Shown here in pieces: positions 1-9,368 of a DNA stretch of 64,000 nt. Below the pieces are notes generated by a model. It had not been told where the DNA came from. It ran no database searches and saw only the letters and a list, made by a program, of their open reading frames with translations. A program made the position numbers and the translations under genes. The first letter of the stretch is position 1; each line of letters begins with the position of its first letter. This stretch comes from Corydoras sp. C115 (taxonomy: Eukaryota; Chordata; Actinopteri; Siluriformes; Callichthyidae). The stretch spans positions 161,001 to 225,000 of the forward strand of contig JAFMOC010000449.1 in the NCBI GenBank assembly GCA_019802505.1, read 5' to 3'.

Positions 1-705
1 TCCCATTCTTCTAGGGAGAGGTACTAGACTCTAAAACATTTTCTCAGCCATAAGATCTCATTTGGAGGACAAAAGCCTAAACCCGAATGGTTGACAGTTG
101 GTGTGCTATTTCCTGAAGGTGTTGGACGGGTTTCAGGGACGTGTGATGGACATGCATACTAAATCAAAAGCCACTTCCAGTCAGTGGGCACGCTCGATTT
201 CAGCAGCAAGGGCTAATTTCATCATCATAATGCGGCTTAAATGGGTGAACAGGCCGAGGATAATAATAATAACAAAGCATACACACCTACAGCGCTCTGC
301 ACTGAGAATGTTCCACGAGGAACATGGATGTCCACATGAGATTGCTTTTGGAATTGGTAAAGACGGCGCTGAGGCGCACGCTGGCTGGGTTTTTCCTGCG
401 TTGTCAGTAAATTGCCGTGGCTCTGACGGACAGACCACTGTGCAGAACGTAATCGCTCTTTTGTATTCCATTAAAAAAGCAGCTGCCCGTTTCCAAGCTC
501 TTTTGTGTTTTTGTGTGTGGATTTTCCCTGCCGCTGCTTAATATGATTAAAGGTGACTGAGGAATTTCATAATGAGGTTTAAATGAATGGGAATTATGGA
601 ACGTGAAAATGATGTTGACTGTAGAATAAACCAATTAATAAACCAATTAATAAACCAATTAATAAACTCACTGACCGATATAACAAACGTTAACCAGTGT
701 TTCTC
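1..705. other. nwd2 intron, mostly unique sequence
   Basis: This is sequence upstream of the first visible nwd2 exon, so it is intron if the gene continues to the left. No exon of the missing nwd2 N terminus could be recognised. Three direct copies of the 12-mer ATAAACCAATTA lie at about 625-667. The open frame at 98-541 has no protein-like family features and is treated as chance. Confidence 0.5.
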
Positions 706-798
706 TCCTACCTCTCTCTCTCTCGTCTCTCTCTCTGTGTCTCTCTCTTGGTGTCTGTGTGTGTGTGTGTGTGGTGTGTGTGTGTGTGTGTGTGTATG

Positions 799-835
<37 letters not shown>

Positions 836-1690
836 CTCTCACTCTCTGTGTCTCTCTATCTGTCTATGTTTTTTTCTGTGTCTCTCTGTGTGCCTCTCGC
901 TCTGTGTCTCTCTATCTTTGTGTGTATCTCTGTCTCTGTGTGTGTGTGTGTGTCTCTCTCTCTCTCTTTGTCTCTCTGCGTGGCTCTCTCTCTCTCCATG
1001 TGTCTCTCTCTCTGTGTGTGTATCTCTCTCTCTGTGTGTGTCTCTCACTCTCTGTGTCTCTCTATCTGTCTGTGTGTCTGTTTTTCTCTGTCTCTCTGTG
1101 TGCCTCTCGCTCTGTGTCTCTCTATCTTTGTGTGTATCTTTGTCTCTGTGTGTGTCTCTCTCTCTCTCTGTGTGTCTCTCTCTCGGCGTGTCTCTCGGCG
1201 TGTCTCTCTCTCTCTGTGTCTCTCTCTCTCTGTGTGTATCTCTCTCTCTCTGTGTCTCTGTCTGTGTTTCTCTGCGTGTCTCTCTCTGCATTTCTCTCTC
1301 TGTATGTCTCTCTGTCTCTGTGTGTCTCTCTCTGTCTGTCTCTGTGTGTGTGTGTGTGTGTGTCTCTAACTGTCATTCTGTCTCTCACTCTCTCTCTCTT
1401 TCTTTCTGTCTTTCTGTCTCTCGCTCTCTCTGTGTCTTTCTGTCTCTCGCTCTCTCTCTCTGTCTTTCTCTCTCCCTCTGTGTTTCTCTGTCTTTCTGCC
1501 TCTCGCTCTCTCTCTTTCTGCCTCTCTCTCTCTCTCTCTGTCTGTCTTTCTGTCTTTCTCTCTCTCTCCCTCTGTGTGTGTGTTTCTCTCTCTGTCTCTC
1601 TCTCTCTCGCTCTCTCTCTGTGTGTGTGTCTCTCTCTCTGTCTCTCTCTCTCTCTCTCGCTCTCTCTCTGTGTGTGTGTCTCTCTGTCGC
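706..1690. repeat. CT/GT-rich polypyrimidine microsatellite tract
   Basis: About 1 kb of nearly uninterrupted TCTCTC and TGTGTG runs on the plus strand reaches the acceptor of the first visible nwd2 exon. A block of about 120 bp near 826-950 recurs at about 1036-1155, so the tract grew partly by larger duplications. Long open frames here on both strands (Ser/Leu/Cys/Val or Arg/Glu/Thr repeats) are products of the repeat and not genes. Confidence 0.9.
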
Positions 1691-1692
1691 AG

Positions 1693-1896
1693 GGTTTGGT
1701 TGGAGAGAAGTATGGCAGTATTCGAGTTCCAGGGGAGGTGGAATCGGCCGAGTTTGAGATGATACTTGACGCAGCGGTGGAAGCTGGACTGGACACACGC
1801 ATCCTAGAGGAGTGGTACTGCCGGGACGAGAACTCGGTACCCCCGGCATACTACCTCAAACCCAAATCTGAGATGTTAAAGAACTACCAGAACTCG
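1693..1896 (+). CDS. nwd2: nwd2 exon (first one visible), NACHT and WD repeat domain protein 2
   Basis: This internal exon of 204 nt encodes 68 residues, from GLVGEKYGSIRVPGEVE to PKSEMLKNYQNS. It follows a polypyrimidine tract and CAG and ends at TCG before GTAAAA; both ends fall in phase 0. From knowledge of the family, this corresponds to the region before the NACHT domain of vertebrate NWD2 (KIAA1239), with the conserved stretch EWYCRDENSVP. NWD2 is a large protein mainly studied as a brain-expressed gene, and its biochemical role is not well established. About 120-130 N-terminal residues, including the start codon, must lie left of the window. Identification is firm; the acceptor is the best of those visible. 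Confidence 0.93.
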
Positions 1897-2064
1897 GTAA
1901 AAAAAACAAGTTATAAATACTGTCATTTCAAATTGTGAAATGTTATAAAATAAAATAAAATCAATAATAAAATAAGGCTTTATTGATCCCATCATGAGAA
2001 AATTCAGTCTCAGCAGCGAAGGAAGAGTTTATGTGAAGTAAATAAAAAAGGATAACAAAAATAG

Positions 2065-2314
2065 AAACCCGCGTGGGTTTCCTCTGGGTTCTCCAGTTTC
2101 CTCCCACAGTTCAAAAAACATGGAGCAAGGTCAATTGAATTCTCCAAATTGCCCCATATAGAGTGTGTCTGTGTGAGTGAGTGTGCCCAGTGATAGATTG
2201 GCGTCCTGTCCTGGGTGTATCTGCCCAGCGCCCGAAACGTTCTCCCCTGGATGGGCATGGGGAACCCCCCCACGACCCTAGTAAAGGATAAAGCGTAAGA
2301 TTATGGATGGATGG
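2065..2314 (+). mobile_element. V-SINE copy, head missing
   Basis: The V-SINE core (TGGGTTTCCTC, CTCCCACAGT, AACATGGA) is followed by the tail ending in GGATAAAGCG and a GGATGGATGG run. The tRNA-derived head is absent, as expected of 5' truncation. It lies in an nwd2 intron. Confidence 0.85.
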
Positions 2315-2368
2315 AATAATAGTGGTTACCAAGTCCGGTTTAAATGCCAATTAGGGCATTTAAGTTTA

Positions 2369-2592
2369 AAGTTTAGGGTGAACTGGCTGCTCTAAATTGC
2401 CCCTATATAGTGTGCGTTAGGGATGAACAATTATTTTTGCGATTAAATGTGATTTAAAAATGTTACAATTAATTCATGATAAGAGTGGCCCAACATACTT
2501 ATGACGACATTCCTCCACCCAGATTGGGATTGGAACCGGGAATCCCTAGCGCTGAGAGGCGAGGCGAACGTGCTAACCACTAAGCCACCTAT
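2369..2592. mobile_element. SINE fragments around a dispersed repeat
   Basis: A plus-strand V-SINE middle fragment (about 2369-2412) precedes a stretch at 2423-2480 that resembles 9054-9110 (ATTAATCG-like and AAAAATGTTACAAT). A minus-strand V-SINE head follows at 2512-2592, ending in CTAACCACTAAGCCACC. Confidence 0.6.
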
Positions 2593-2879
2593 AATTAGAG
2601 TTAAATAAAGTTGTTTCCACTATTCGTATCCAACACAGACACAAAAAGCGTTCTTTAAAATCAATGTGATGTTGTTGAATGATTCTAACTCAAACCAGGT
2701 CTGGTTCTCCTCGCAAATAGCCGACCCACGAGAGTGAGCTGCTTGCTTACGAACGTCTATTACTCTCATAAATTCAGCTCGTCTGTCAGGAACCCTGAGA
2801 TGGGAGCACGAGTTCGAACACTAATGTCCTTATCGGCACTTTTTCGCTTTCATAATATGCGGGTGATGGTAGGTCAGTG

Positions 2880-3655
2880 GTTACATTTGCATTTACATTT
2901 AGTCATTTAACGGACACTTTTATCCAAAGCGACTTACAAATGAGAACATTACACGTCAGAAGTTATGCAGAAAACCTGTAAACTGTAAATTCATCAAACC
3001 TGATTGTTATTTGATGCTGCGCCCCTCCCTCCCCCTTTTTTTATTTTTTTATTTTATTACAACAGGTATTTGTTAAAGAGATGCATCTTCAGTAGTTTCT
3101 TAAAACTGTTTAGTGATTCTGCCTTACGGACAGAGTTGGGAAGAACGTTCCACCATTTTGCAGTGGTGAACGCCACAGAGTGAGAATGAGCTCCTCGGTG
3201 AGGTGGAACCACCAGGCGACAATCATCACTAGAGCGAAGTGAACGAGTCGGAGTGTATTTTGAAAAGATAGAGTGAAGGTAAGAGGGGGAAGGTCCAGAA
3301 ATGGTTCTGTAGGCCAGAGTCAGTGACTTGTACTGAATGCAGCAGCTATAGGGAGCCAATGGAGGGACGTGAGTAATGGAGTGACATGAGTTCGCTTGGG
3401 CTGGTTGAGTTCTTGGGCTGGTTGAGTTCTTGGGTGGTTGAACACAAGTCGAGCTGCAGAGTTTTGAATTAGTTGAAGAGGTCTGATTGTGGAAGCTGGG
3501 ATACCGGCCAGCAACGTATTACAATAATCAAGCCAGGATAGGACTAGGGCTTGAACAAGCAGTTGGGTAGCATGTTCAGTCAAGAAGGGTCTGATCTTCT
3601 TTATGTTGTAAAGAAGGAATCTGCAGAAACGGGCGGTTTTGACAGGGTAGGGCAA
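2880..3655 (-). mobile_element. L2-clade LINE, 5'-truncated, broken frame
   Basis: Read on the minus strand, 3655-3320 and 3359-3057 encode the C-terminal end of a LINE reverse-transcriptase protein, including LVQALVLSWLDYCNTLLAG, LQLIQNSAARLV and TPLLTSLHWLP, then LTLAYRTISGPSPSYL. These are typical of fish L2/Maui-type elements. The frame breaks near 3340 and an in-frame direct duplication (AQELNQP) lies near 3400. The 3' tail, about 2940-2880 on the minus strand, has the GTCGCTTTGGATAAAAG motif and ends in ATGTAAATGCAAATG. It is an inactive relic in an nwd2 intron. Confidence 0.82.
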
Positions 3656-3836
3656 TGGGCTATCAATCTGAAGGTTGTGGCTTCAAATCCCAGGTCCACT
3701 GAAGTTACCAATGTGGGTCCTTGAGCAAGACCCTTAACCCTCATTGCTCCAGGGATGTTGTGATGAACCCTGTGCTCACCTTGTAAGTCGCTTTGGATAA
3801 AAGCATCTGCTAAATGACCAAATGTAATGTAAATGT
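3656..3836 (+). mobile_element. tRNA-derived SINE with L2-type 3' tail
   Basis: The element runs from GGGCTATCAATCTGAAGGTT through a B-box-like GGCTTCAAATCCC, then AGTTACCAATGTGGGTCCTT, to a tail with GTCGCTTTGGATAAAAGC and ATGTAATGTAAATG. The tail matches that of the adjacent minus-strand LINE. The same family recurs at 57041-57222 and 58231-58415. Confidence 0.8.
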
Positions 3837-4394
3837 AATAATATCACTCACAACACACATGGACCTGCACCCTTTTTCATGGCGAGTAAGGATATCGGGG
3901 CGACTGGAGGCAGTTAAAACAGTCTGTCTGTGAGACAGAGAGGCTCTGCTGGACTAAAATGAGAAACGCAGCGGGGTCGGGGTTTTCAGGAAAACAGCAC
4001 ACCGATCTTGCCTAAAGTAATTCGTCTCCATTTCCTTCTGTGTTGTCGTCCTCACTCAATCCTTATTAAGATTGTTTCCCCTCACATCACGTCCCGAAAC
4101 ACGGAATATACACCTTGTTTTACACTCACTGTTCATTACACCTACAGTATAGATGCTCTGTATACCATTAAATCACTCTCTGCTCATCCTCTAATGGACA
4201 GGACCACCACAGATTACAGATTATTTGGGTGTGGAATGATTCTCTGCATTGAGGTGGCATTGGCGGGATTAAATTCCATTATAAACAGGTATTCCGCTCC
4301 TTCAATCTGATTGGCTGAGCCGTTTGTCCAGCCGTGATATTACTGACAATAACACACACCTATGAGCACTTTACTTTCTAAACATTGCGTTATA
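3837..4394. other. nwd2 intron, no gene seen
   Basis: This is unique-looking sequence. Around 4297-4319 it contains ATCTGATTGGCTGAGCCG, which recurs in inverted form near 59792-59815, so both may be pieces of an unrecognised dispersed repeat. Confidence 0.4.
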
Positions 4395-4465
4395 TCCATC
4401 CATTATTTTCCGCTTTATCCTCTATTAGGGTCGTAGGGGGGGGGGGTCCCATGCCCATCCAGAGA
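4395..4465 (-). mobile_element. V-SINE tail fragment
   Basis: Minus-strand tail only: CATCCATTATTTTCCGCTTT, then the G-run and CATGCCCATCCAG. Confidence 0.75.
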
Positions 4466-4589
4466 ATCAAATGAAGTGATTTATTTAATCACCAAGATGT
4501 AAGCTCCTGTTAAACCCGACCTTGTAATATAAAGTTTGTTTTGGAGGCTACTTTAGTATTTTTTGAATATCTACCTCTGAAGTTCCTAA

Positions 4590-4912
4590 AGCATCCATCC
4601 ATCCGTTATCTTCCGCTTTGCGGGAGGTGGGGGGGGGGCGGTGGTTCCCCATTCCCATCCAGGGGAGAACGTTTCGGGTGCAGGGCGGATACACCCAGCA
4701 CAGGGCGCCAATCTATTGCTGGGCACACAAACACACTCTATATGGGGCAATTTGGAGAATTCAATTGACCTTGATCCATGTTTTTGGACTGTGGGAGGAA
4801 ACCGAAGAATCCTGAGGAAACGGGGACACAAGGAGAACATGGAAACTCCACCCAGATTGGGAGCTGGAACTGGGAATCCCTAGTGCTGAGAGGAGAACAT
4901 GCTAACCACCAT
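4590..4912 (-). mobile_element. V-SINE copy, near full length
   Basis: The plus strand shows the reversed element from CATCCATCCATCCGTTATC to GAGAACATGCTAACCACCATGC. The tail region carries a long G-run, and the head's A box is damaged. Confidence 0.85.
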
Positions 4913-5292
4913 GCATCATAAATGGAAATACAGATTAATACAAGCAGCGAGCCGATTCCTGACGAGGACTAAACCCATATCCCGTTACTCAGCATTTAAT
5001 GTTTACTTTACTTACTGTACTCCGCTATGCATCATGCCTAATAAATTAACTTCTTGCTTCATTCCATCACGGGCTTGTCATCAGTAAATAGAATAAAGGG
5101 AATTAACGTATAACGTTAACGTAGACCTACAATTACAATTAGCGCTGCTAATGCGGACAATGAGTGTAGAAACAAGGAGCTCCAGGAAAACAGTAAATCT
5201 AGAACTTTTGAATCGAGTCCTCAGACTACATCTTGAACAAAGATGTGAATAATGGGAAATGTCCCAGTGTCACTTCTTTCTGCCTCTTACAG
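4913..5292. other. nwd2 intron, no feature seen
   Basis: Unique AT-rich intronic sequence runs up to the acceptor TGCCTCTTACAG of the next nwd2 exon. Confidence 0.5.
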
Positions 5293-5443
5293 ATCGAGTC
5301 AAGCAGAGTGGCAAAGACCAAAAATGATAAAGCATGGAGGGCCATCTCGGAGGAAATTAAACGGATCTTCAGGACCGCGGTTCTACATCTTCAGGAGAAA
5401 GGAACAATGAAGACTGCACAAGCCAAGAAATTTCTTTGTTCAG
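5293..5443 (+). CDS. nwd2: nwd2 exon, linker before the NACHT domain
   Basis: This 151-nt exon is bounded by TCTTACAG and GTAAAG. It enters in phase 0 and leaves with one base of a codon. It encodes 50 residues, including KAWRAISEEIKRIFRTAV and EKGTMKTAQAKKFL, plus the G of an alanine codon completed by CT of the next exon. The lysine- and glutamate-rich helical stretch corresponds to the segment between the EWYCRDEN and LDFALGKQTPAFLKK motifs in vertebrate NWD2. The exact phase fit on both sides supports splicing 1896 to 5293 and 5443 to 8407. Confidence 0.9.
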
Positions 5444-5782
5444 GTAAAGGTCATACAGCATACATCGCCTATGGTTGGGTTTTCGCTCCTCGCCTTATTT
5501 CTTAGGAAGGTGGTGGTTTGACTCTGGCTCTGACGGAAATACATCATAAAAACCTTACAGTGACCAATAAAGACCCGTTAGACCCGGACAGCATGACAGA
5601 AATTCAAGTAACGATGAATGTTGACCACATTCATTTATACTACACTATAATTTCTACAAGAAAGCTTTATTTTGGGGTTTTTTTATTTTAAGGTGAGGGT
5701 TAGATGAAGTCATTGTTGGATTATAAATATGGTTACCGTCATTCTTTATAAAAAAATATTTATCAGACACACATACTCATAA
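5444..5782. other. nwd2 intron, no feature seen
   Basis: AT-rich intronic sequence between the exon donor and the next SINE cluster; no motif or coding stretch was recognised. Confidence 0.45.
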
Positions 5783-6069
5783 AGGGGCAATTTCAAGGAG
5801 CCAATTCACCATCAATCCATGTTTTTTGGACTGTGGGAGGAAACCTGAGAACCTGGTAGAGATAGAGATTTGAACCTGGATCCCCAGTGTTGATGGGAGA
5901 ACATGCTAATCACTTCACCACTGTGCCATCCATCATCTTCTGCTTTATCGTCTATTAGGATTGGGGAGGGGGGAGTGTTCCTCATGAAACCTGAGAACCC
6001 GGAAGAGATAGAGATTCGAACCTGGTGCTGATGGGAGAACATGCTAATCGCTACACCACTGTGCCATCC
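5783..6069 (-). mobile_element. two divergent, deleted V-SINE copies in tandem
   Basis: Both units (5783-5929 and 5928-6069) carry the unusual segment GAGATAGAGATT next to CGAACCTGG and end in CACTGTGCCATCC. They share private variants, so they look like a local duplication of one diverged copy. Confidence 0.7.
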
Positions 6070-6428
6070 ATTCATCCATCCATCCATTATCTTCCGCTTT
6101 ATTCTCTATTAGGATTGCAAGGGCAGGGGGGGGGTTCCTCATGCCCATCCAGGGGAGAACGTTTTGGGCGCTGGGCAGATACACCCAGGACAGGACGCCA
6201 ATCTATCACTGGACACACACTCACTCACACAGACACACTCTATATGGGGCAATTTGGAGAACTCAATTGACTTGATCCATGTTTTTGGACTGTGGGAGGA
6301 AACCGGAGAACCCGGAGGAAACCCACGCAGACACGGGGAGAACATGGAAACCCCACCAAATGGCGATTCGAACCGGGAATCCCAGCGCTGAGAGGAGAAC
6401 ATGCTAACCACTAAACCACCATGCCACC
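6070..6428 (-). mobile_element. V-SINE copy, full length
   Basis: Complete reversed element from CATCCATCCATCCATTATC to CTAACCACTAAACCACCATG, directly abutting the two deleted copies to its left. Confidence 0.9.
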
Positions 6429-7118
6429 TAGATTCAGTTTTTTGCTGTTTTTTTATTGTAACATTAACCAAACTTTGTTTTGAATCCACCTTTAATATAA
6501 ACAGTAGATTGCTCGAAACACATTAGCACGTCCTAATGAATAAACGCGTTGTCGCACTTTCGAAGATAACGTGAAATTTATTCATTAAAAACGTGCCGCG
6601 TGTCGTTTATTCAATTCGGCATATGGCTTCAGAAGTCATTAAAAGGGGAGTGAAGCTGAATAAGTGACACACTAATCAGAATCGATTCATTTAGCCCTTT
6701 GATCCAGTTAAACCTTATCGTCCCGTTCTAATTATAGAGCGTGCGTTTAAAAATAAGTTCGCTCCACACGTCTTTCATCTGGAACGTGCCGTCGGCCACT
6801 TCGCTCTCGTTAAACTTCTTCAAAAAATAGATCAGTGGGTCAGAAAGTTGTTCCGTTGCCGTGTACAGGGCTTTTGGAGCCTCCGTCTGTAGTGGATGGA
6901 GATGCGGGCTCTTTGTATGCCTGCCAGCGCACACAGCTTTCACGCTGCCGAGGGAGTCCAGACATCTGTTTGAATAAAAAGAGCCTGATTCACAACAACT
7001 CTTTCCAGCACGGTCCCCGGCGTGGAGCCGCTCCCGCTCCCTCGTAAATTATTGCGGTTCGAAGGAGGTGAAGTAAAAGGAAATACCAATATTTCATCAC
7101 GAATTACTAATGTTCACT
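6429..7118. other. repeat-free intronic block, candidate conserved element
   Basis: About 650 bp with no SINE or microsatellite, richer in CpG and mixed motifs than its surroundings. On the minus strand, 6943-6728 is open for 71 codons with a protein-like composition (for example DPLIYFLKKFNESEVADG). No splice sites or family were recognised. It could be a conserved non-coding element, a gene relic or chance. Confidence 0.35.
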
Positions 7119-7144
7119 AAAAAAAAAAAAAAAAAAAAAATTTT
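7119..7144. repeat. poly(A) run
   Basis: An A-homopolymer of about 22 bases followed by TTTT; no adjoining retrogene was recognised. Confidence 0.8.
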
Positions 7145-7285
7145 GTACGATTGTCCAGTTTTAACTCATGTAGGGCGTTCGGACAGGAGTCATGAGGAGT
7201 CAGCACGCAGAACTGATTCTGGGTTTGAGACCCCTAAGAGCATTTTTAATTTTATTTAAGGAGAGCACTTTTAAAGTTCAATTTC

Positions 7286-7465
7286 CATCCATCCATCATC
7301 TTCCGCTTTATCCTCTATTAGGGTCGGGGGGCGACAATCTATTATTGGCGTCCTGTCCTGGGTGTATCTGCCCAGCGCCCGAAACGTTCCCCATGCCCAT
7401 CCAGGGGAGAACGTTTCGGGCGCTGGGGAGATACACCCAGGACAGGACGCCAATCTATCGCTGGG
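7286..7465. mobile_element. V-SINE tail fused to its own inverted copy (hairpin)
   Basis: A minus-strand V-SINE tail start (7286-7330) runs into a palindrome. Arms at 7344-7388 and 7410-7454 are 45 nt each with one mismatch, around a 21-nt spacer containing CCATGCCCATCCAGG. Both arms are the same SINE segment in opposite orientation. Confidence 0.85.
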
Positions 7466-7616
7466 CAAAGTTCAAGTTCAAGTCATTTATTTATAGAGCG
7501 CTTTACAGCTTTACAGAGTTAAAAGCCTTTAAGCCCCCAAAGAGCAAGCCGGAGTGACAGCGGCAAGACAAAACTCCAAATCAAGAAATCATCTATCCAT
7601 TATATTCCGTTATATT

Positions 7617-7965
7617 ATTCATTCATTCATTATCTTCCGCTTTAGCCTATATTAGGGTCGCGGGGGGTTCCCCATGCCCATTCAGGGGAGAACGTTTCGG
7701 GCGCTGGGCAGATACACCCAGGACAGGACGCCAATCTATCACTGGACACACACTCACTCACACAGACACACTCTATATGGGGCAATTTGGAGCATTCAAT
7801 TGAACTTGATCCATGTTTTTGGACTGTGGGAGGAAACCGGAGAACCCGGAGGAAACCCATGCGGACACGGGGAGAACATGGAAACTCCACCCAGATTGGG
7901 ATTCGAACTGGGAATCCCGAGCACTGAGAGAAGAACATGCCAACCACTAAGCCACCATGCCATCA
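7617..7965 (-). mobile_element. V-SINE copy, full length
   Basis: Complete reversed element from an ATTCATTCATTCATT tail run to CACTAAGCCACCATGCC. The stretch just before it (7470-7616) is unique sequence. Confidence 0.9.
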
Positions 7966-8030
7966 TTGATGAATTGAATAATATAAATAATATAAATTAA
8001 GAGCAAATGGTAAATATTAATTTAAACTAG

Positions 8031-8249
8031 GTGTGGCACGGTGGCTTAGTGCTTAGCATGTTCTCCTCTCAGCACTAGGATCAAGGTTCGAATCTCAATC
8101 TGCGTAGAGTTTCCATGTTCTCCCCGTGTCCGTGTGGGTTTATTCCGGGTTCTCCGGTTTCCTCCCACAGTCCAAAAACATGGATCAAGTCAATGGAATT
8201 CTCCAAATTGCCCCATATAGAGTGTTTCTGTGTGAGTGAGTGTGTGTCC
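8031..8249 (+). mobile_element. V-SINE copy, 3' part missing
   Basis: The head GGCACGGTGGCTTAGTG and B box GGTTCGAATCT are followed by the core; the copy stops at GTGAGTGTGTGTCCA before the tail. Confidence 0.85.
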
Positions 8250-8365
8250 AAGGACCAGAGCTACCCGTTTTCTAACATGCATTAAAGCACATGCGGTTTC
8301 TTGAGATCATGGCATTTATTGTGTTGGGTTTTAATAAACATTCACCGTCTTAAAGCATGCCGTAA

Positions 8366-8370
<5 letters not shown>

Positions 8371-8404
<34 letters not shown>
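8371..8404. repeat. (CT)n run serving as polypyrimidine tract
   Basis: About 17 CT units end directly at the CAG acceptor of the next nwd2 exon, so the microsatellite itself supplies the splice-site pyrimidine tract. Confidence 0.85.
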
Positions 8405-8406
<2 letters not shown>

Positions 8407-8407
<1 letters not shown>

Positions 8408-8996
8408 TTTGGAGGACGAGTTGGACTTCGCATTAGGAAAACAGACCCCAGCCTTCCTGAAAAAGTGCGTATGTTACATTCGCAAAATCTCCAACTTCGA
8501 TCGTTTCGCCAAGCTTCCCGAAATGGCCCGCTACATGGACACCGTTGTCGGCAGCGATCGCGTCATGAGGAACCAGGAAGCCTATGAGCGGCTCCTCAAA
8601 GTGCGGGACGAGTTCATCCCCACCATAGTGGCCGCGTCCAACCTGCGCGTCTACTCCTCGGTCACCCACTGCGATATGAAGATGGGCTACTCCCAGGAGG
8701 TGGAGAGCCATTACGTGGAGGGATTGTGCAAGCAGTTCTATGAAGACATGGTGGACATCATTCAGGCCACCGTACAGCAAAACTTTGACACGGAAACCGA
8801 TCCGCTTTACGATGAGATCATCCAGCATCTTTCACTCTGCAAGACCTATTCCTCGTTTTACGTGTACACAAGTGAGGTGCTGGATGTGGTGCAGGAATAC
8901 CTTTATCCCTCCCAAGGAGGACGAATAACGCCGCTAGTCGTTTATGGAGGACCCTGCACAGGAAAAACCTTCTTACTTGCTGAAGTAGCTAAACAG
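8407..8996 (+). CDS. nwd2: nwd2 exon carrying the NACHT P-loop
   Basis: This 590-nt exon runs from CTCTCTCAG to CAG before GTGAGA. It completes an alanine codon and then encodes 196 residues from LEDELDFALGKQTPAFLKK to LAEVAKQ. The nucleotide-binding P-loop GGPCTGKT (Walker A, GxxxxGKT) is at 8946-8969. Upstream segments such as LRVYSSVTHCDMKMGYSQE and QFYEDMVDIIQATVQQNFDTETD are strongly NWD2-like. The intact P-loop suggests retained nucleotide binding; this is inference, as ATPase activity of the protein is not established. The acceptor sits in a (CT)n run and the donor is a strong GTGAGA. Confidence 0.95.
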
Positions 8997-9152
8997 GTGA
9001 GATATTTCTATATTATTATTATTATTTGATCTCAATCAGGGGTCAGAACCAAGGATGGGACGATTAATCGTTTTTTGCAATAAATCATGGTTAAAAATGT
9101 TACAATGTGGGATTTATAATCGTCATGACAACACGGATTTAGACCAAGTAAC

Positions 9153-9303
9153 ACATGCCCATCCAGGGGGGAACGTTACGGGCGCTGGGCAGATACACCC
9201 AGGACAGGACGCCAATCTATCACTGGAGAACATGGAAACTCCTCCCAGATTGGGATTCGAACCGGAATCCCTAGCACTGAGAGGAGAACATGCTAACCAC
9301 TGA
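9153..9303 (-). mobile_element. V-SINE copy, internally deleted
   Basis: The reversed tail part (to CAATCTATCACTGG) joins directly to the head part (GAGAACATGGAAACTC onward), missing about 150 bp of core. It lies in the short last intron of nwd2. Confidence 0.8.
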
Positions 9304-9368
9304 ATAATTAATGATTTGAAGAAGTTTAAATAAACACCTCACTCATTTGCTCCTTCATTTTCTTCCAG

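Noticed and set aside
98..541. Upstream nwd2 exon
   Set aside because: The frame has no resemblance to the expected N-terminal NWD2 sequence and no convincing splice sites.
587..1938. Long open frames of 150-413 codons on both strands in the CT/GT tract
   Set aside because: They encode only Ser/Leu/Cys/Val or Arg/Glu/Thr repeats set by the dinucleotide composition and exist in several frames at once. Only 1693-1896 has family similarity.
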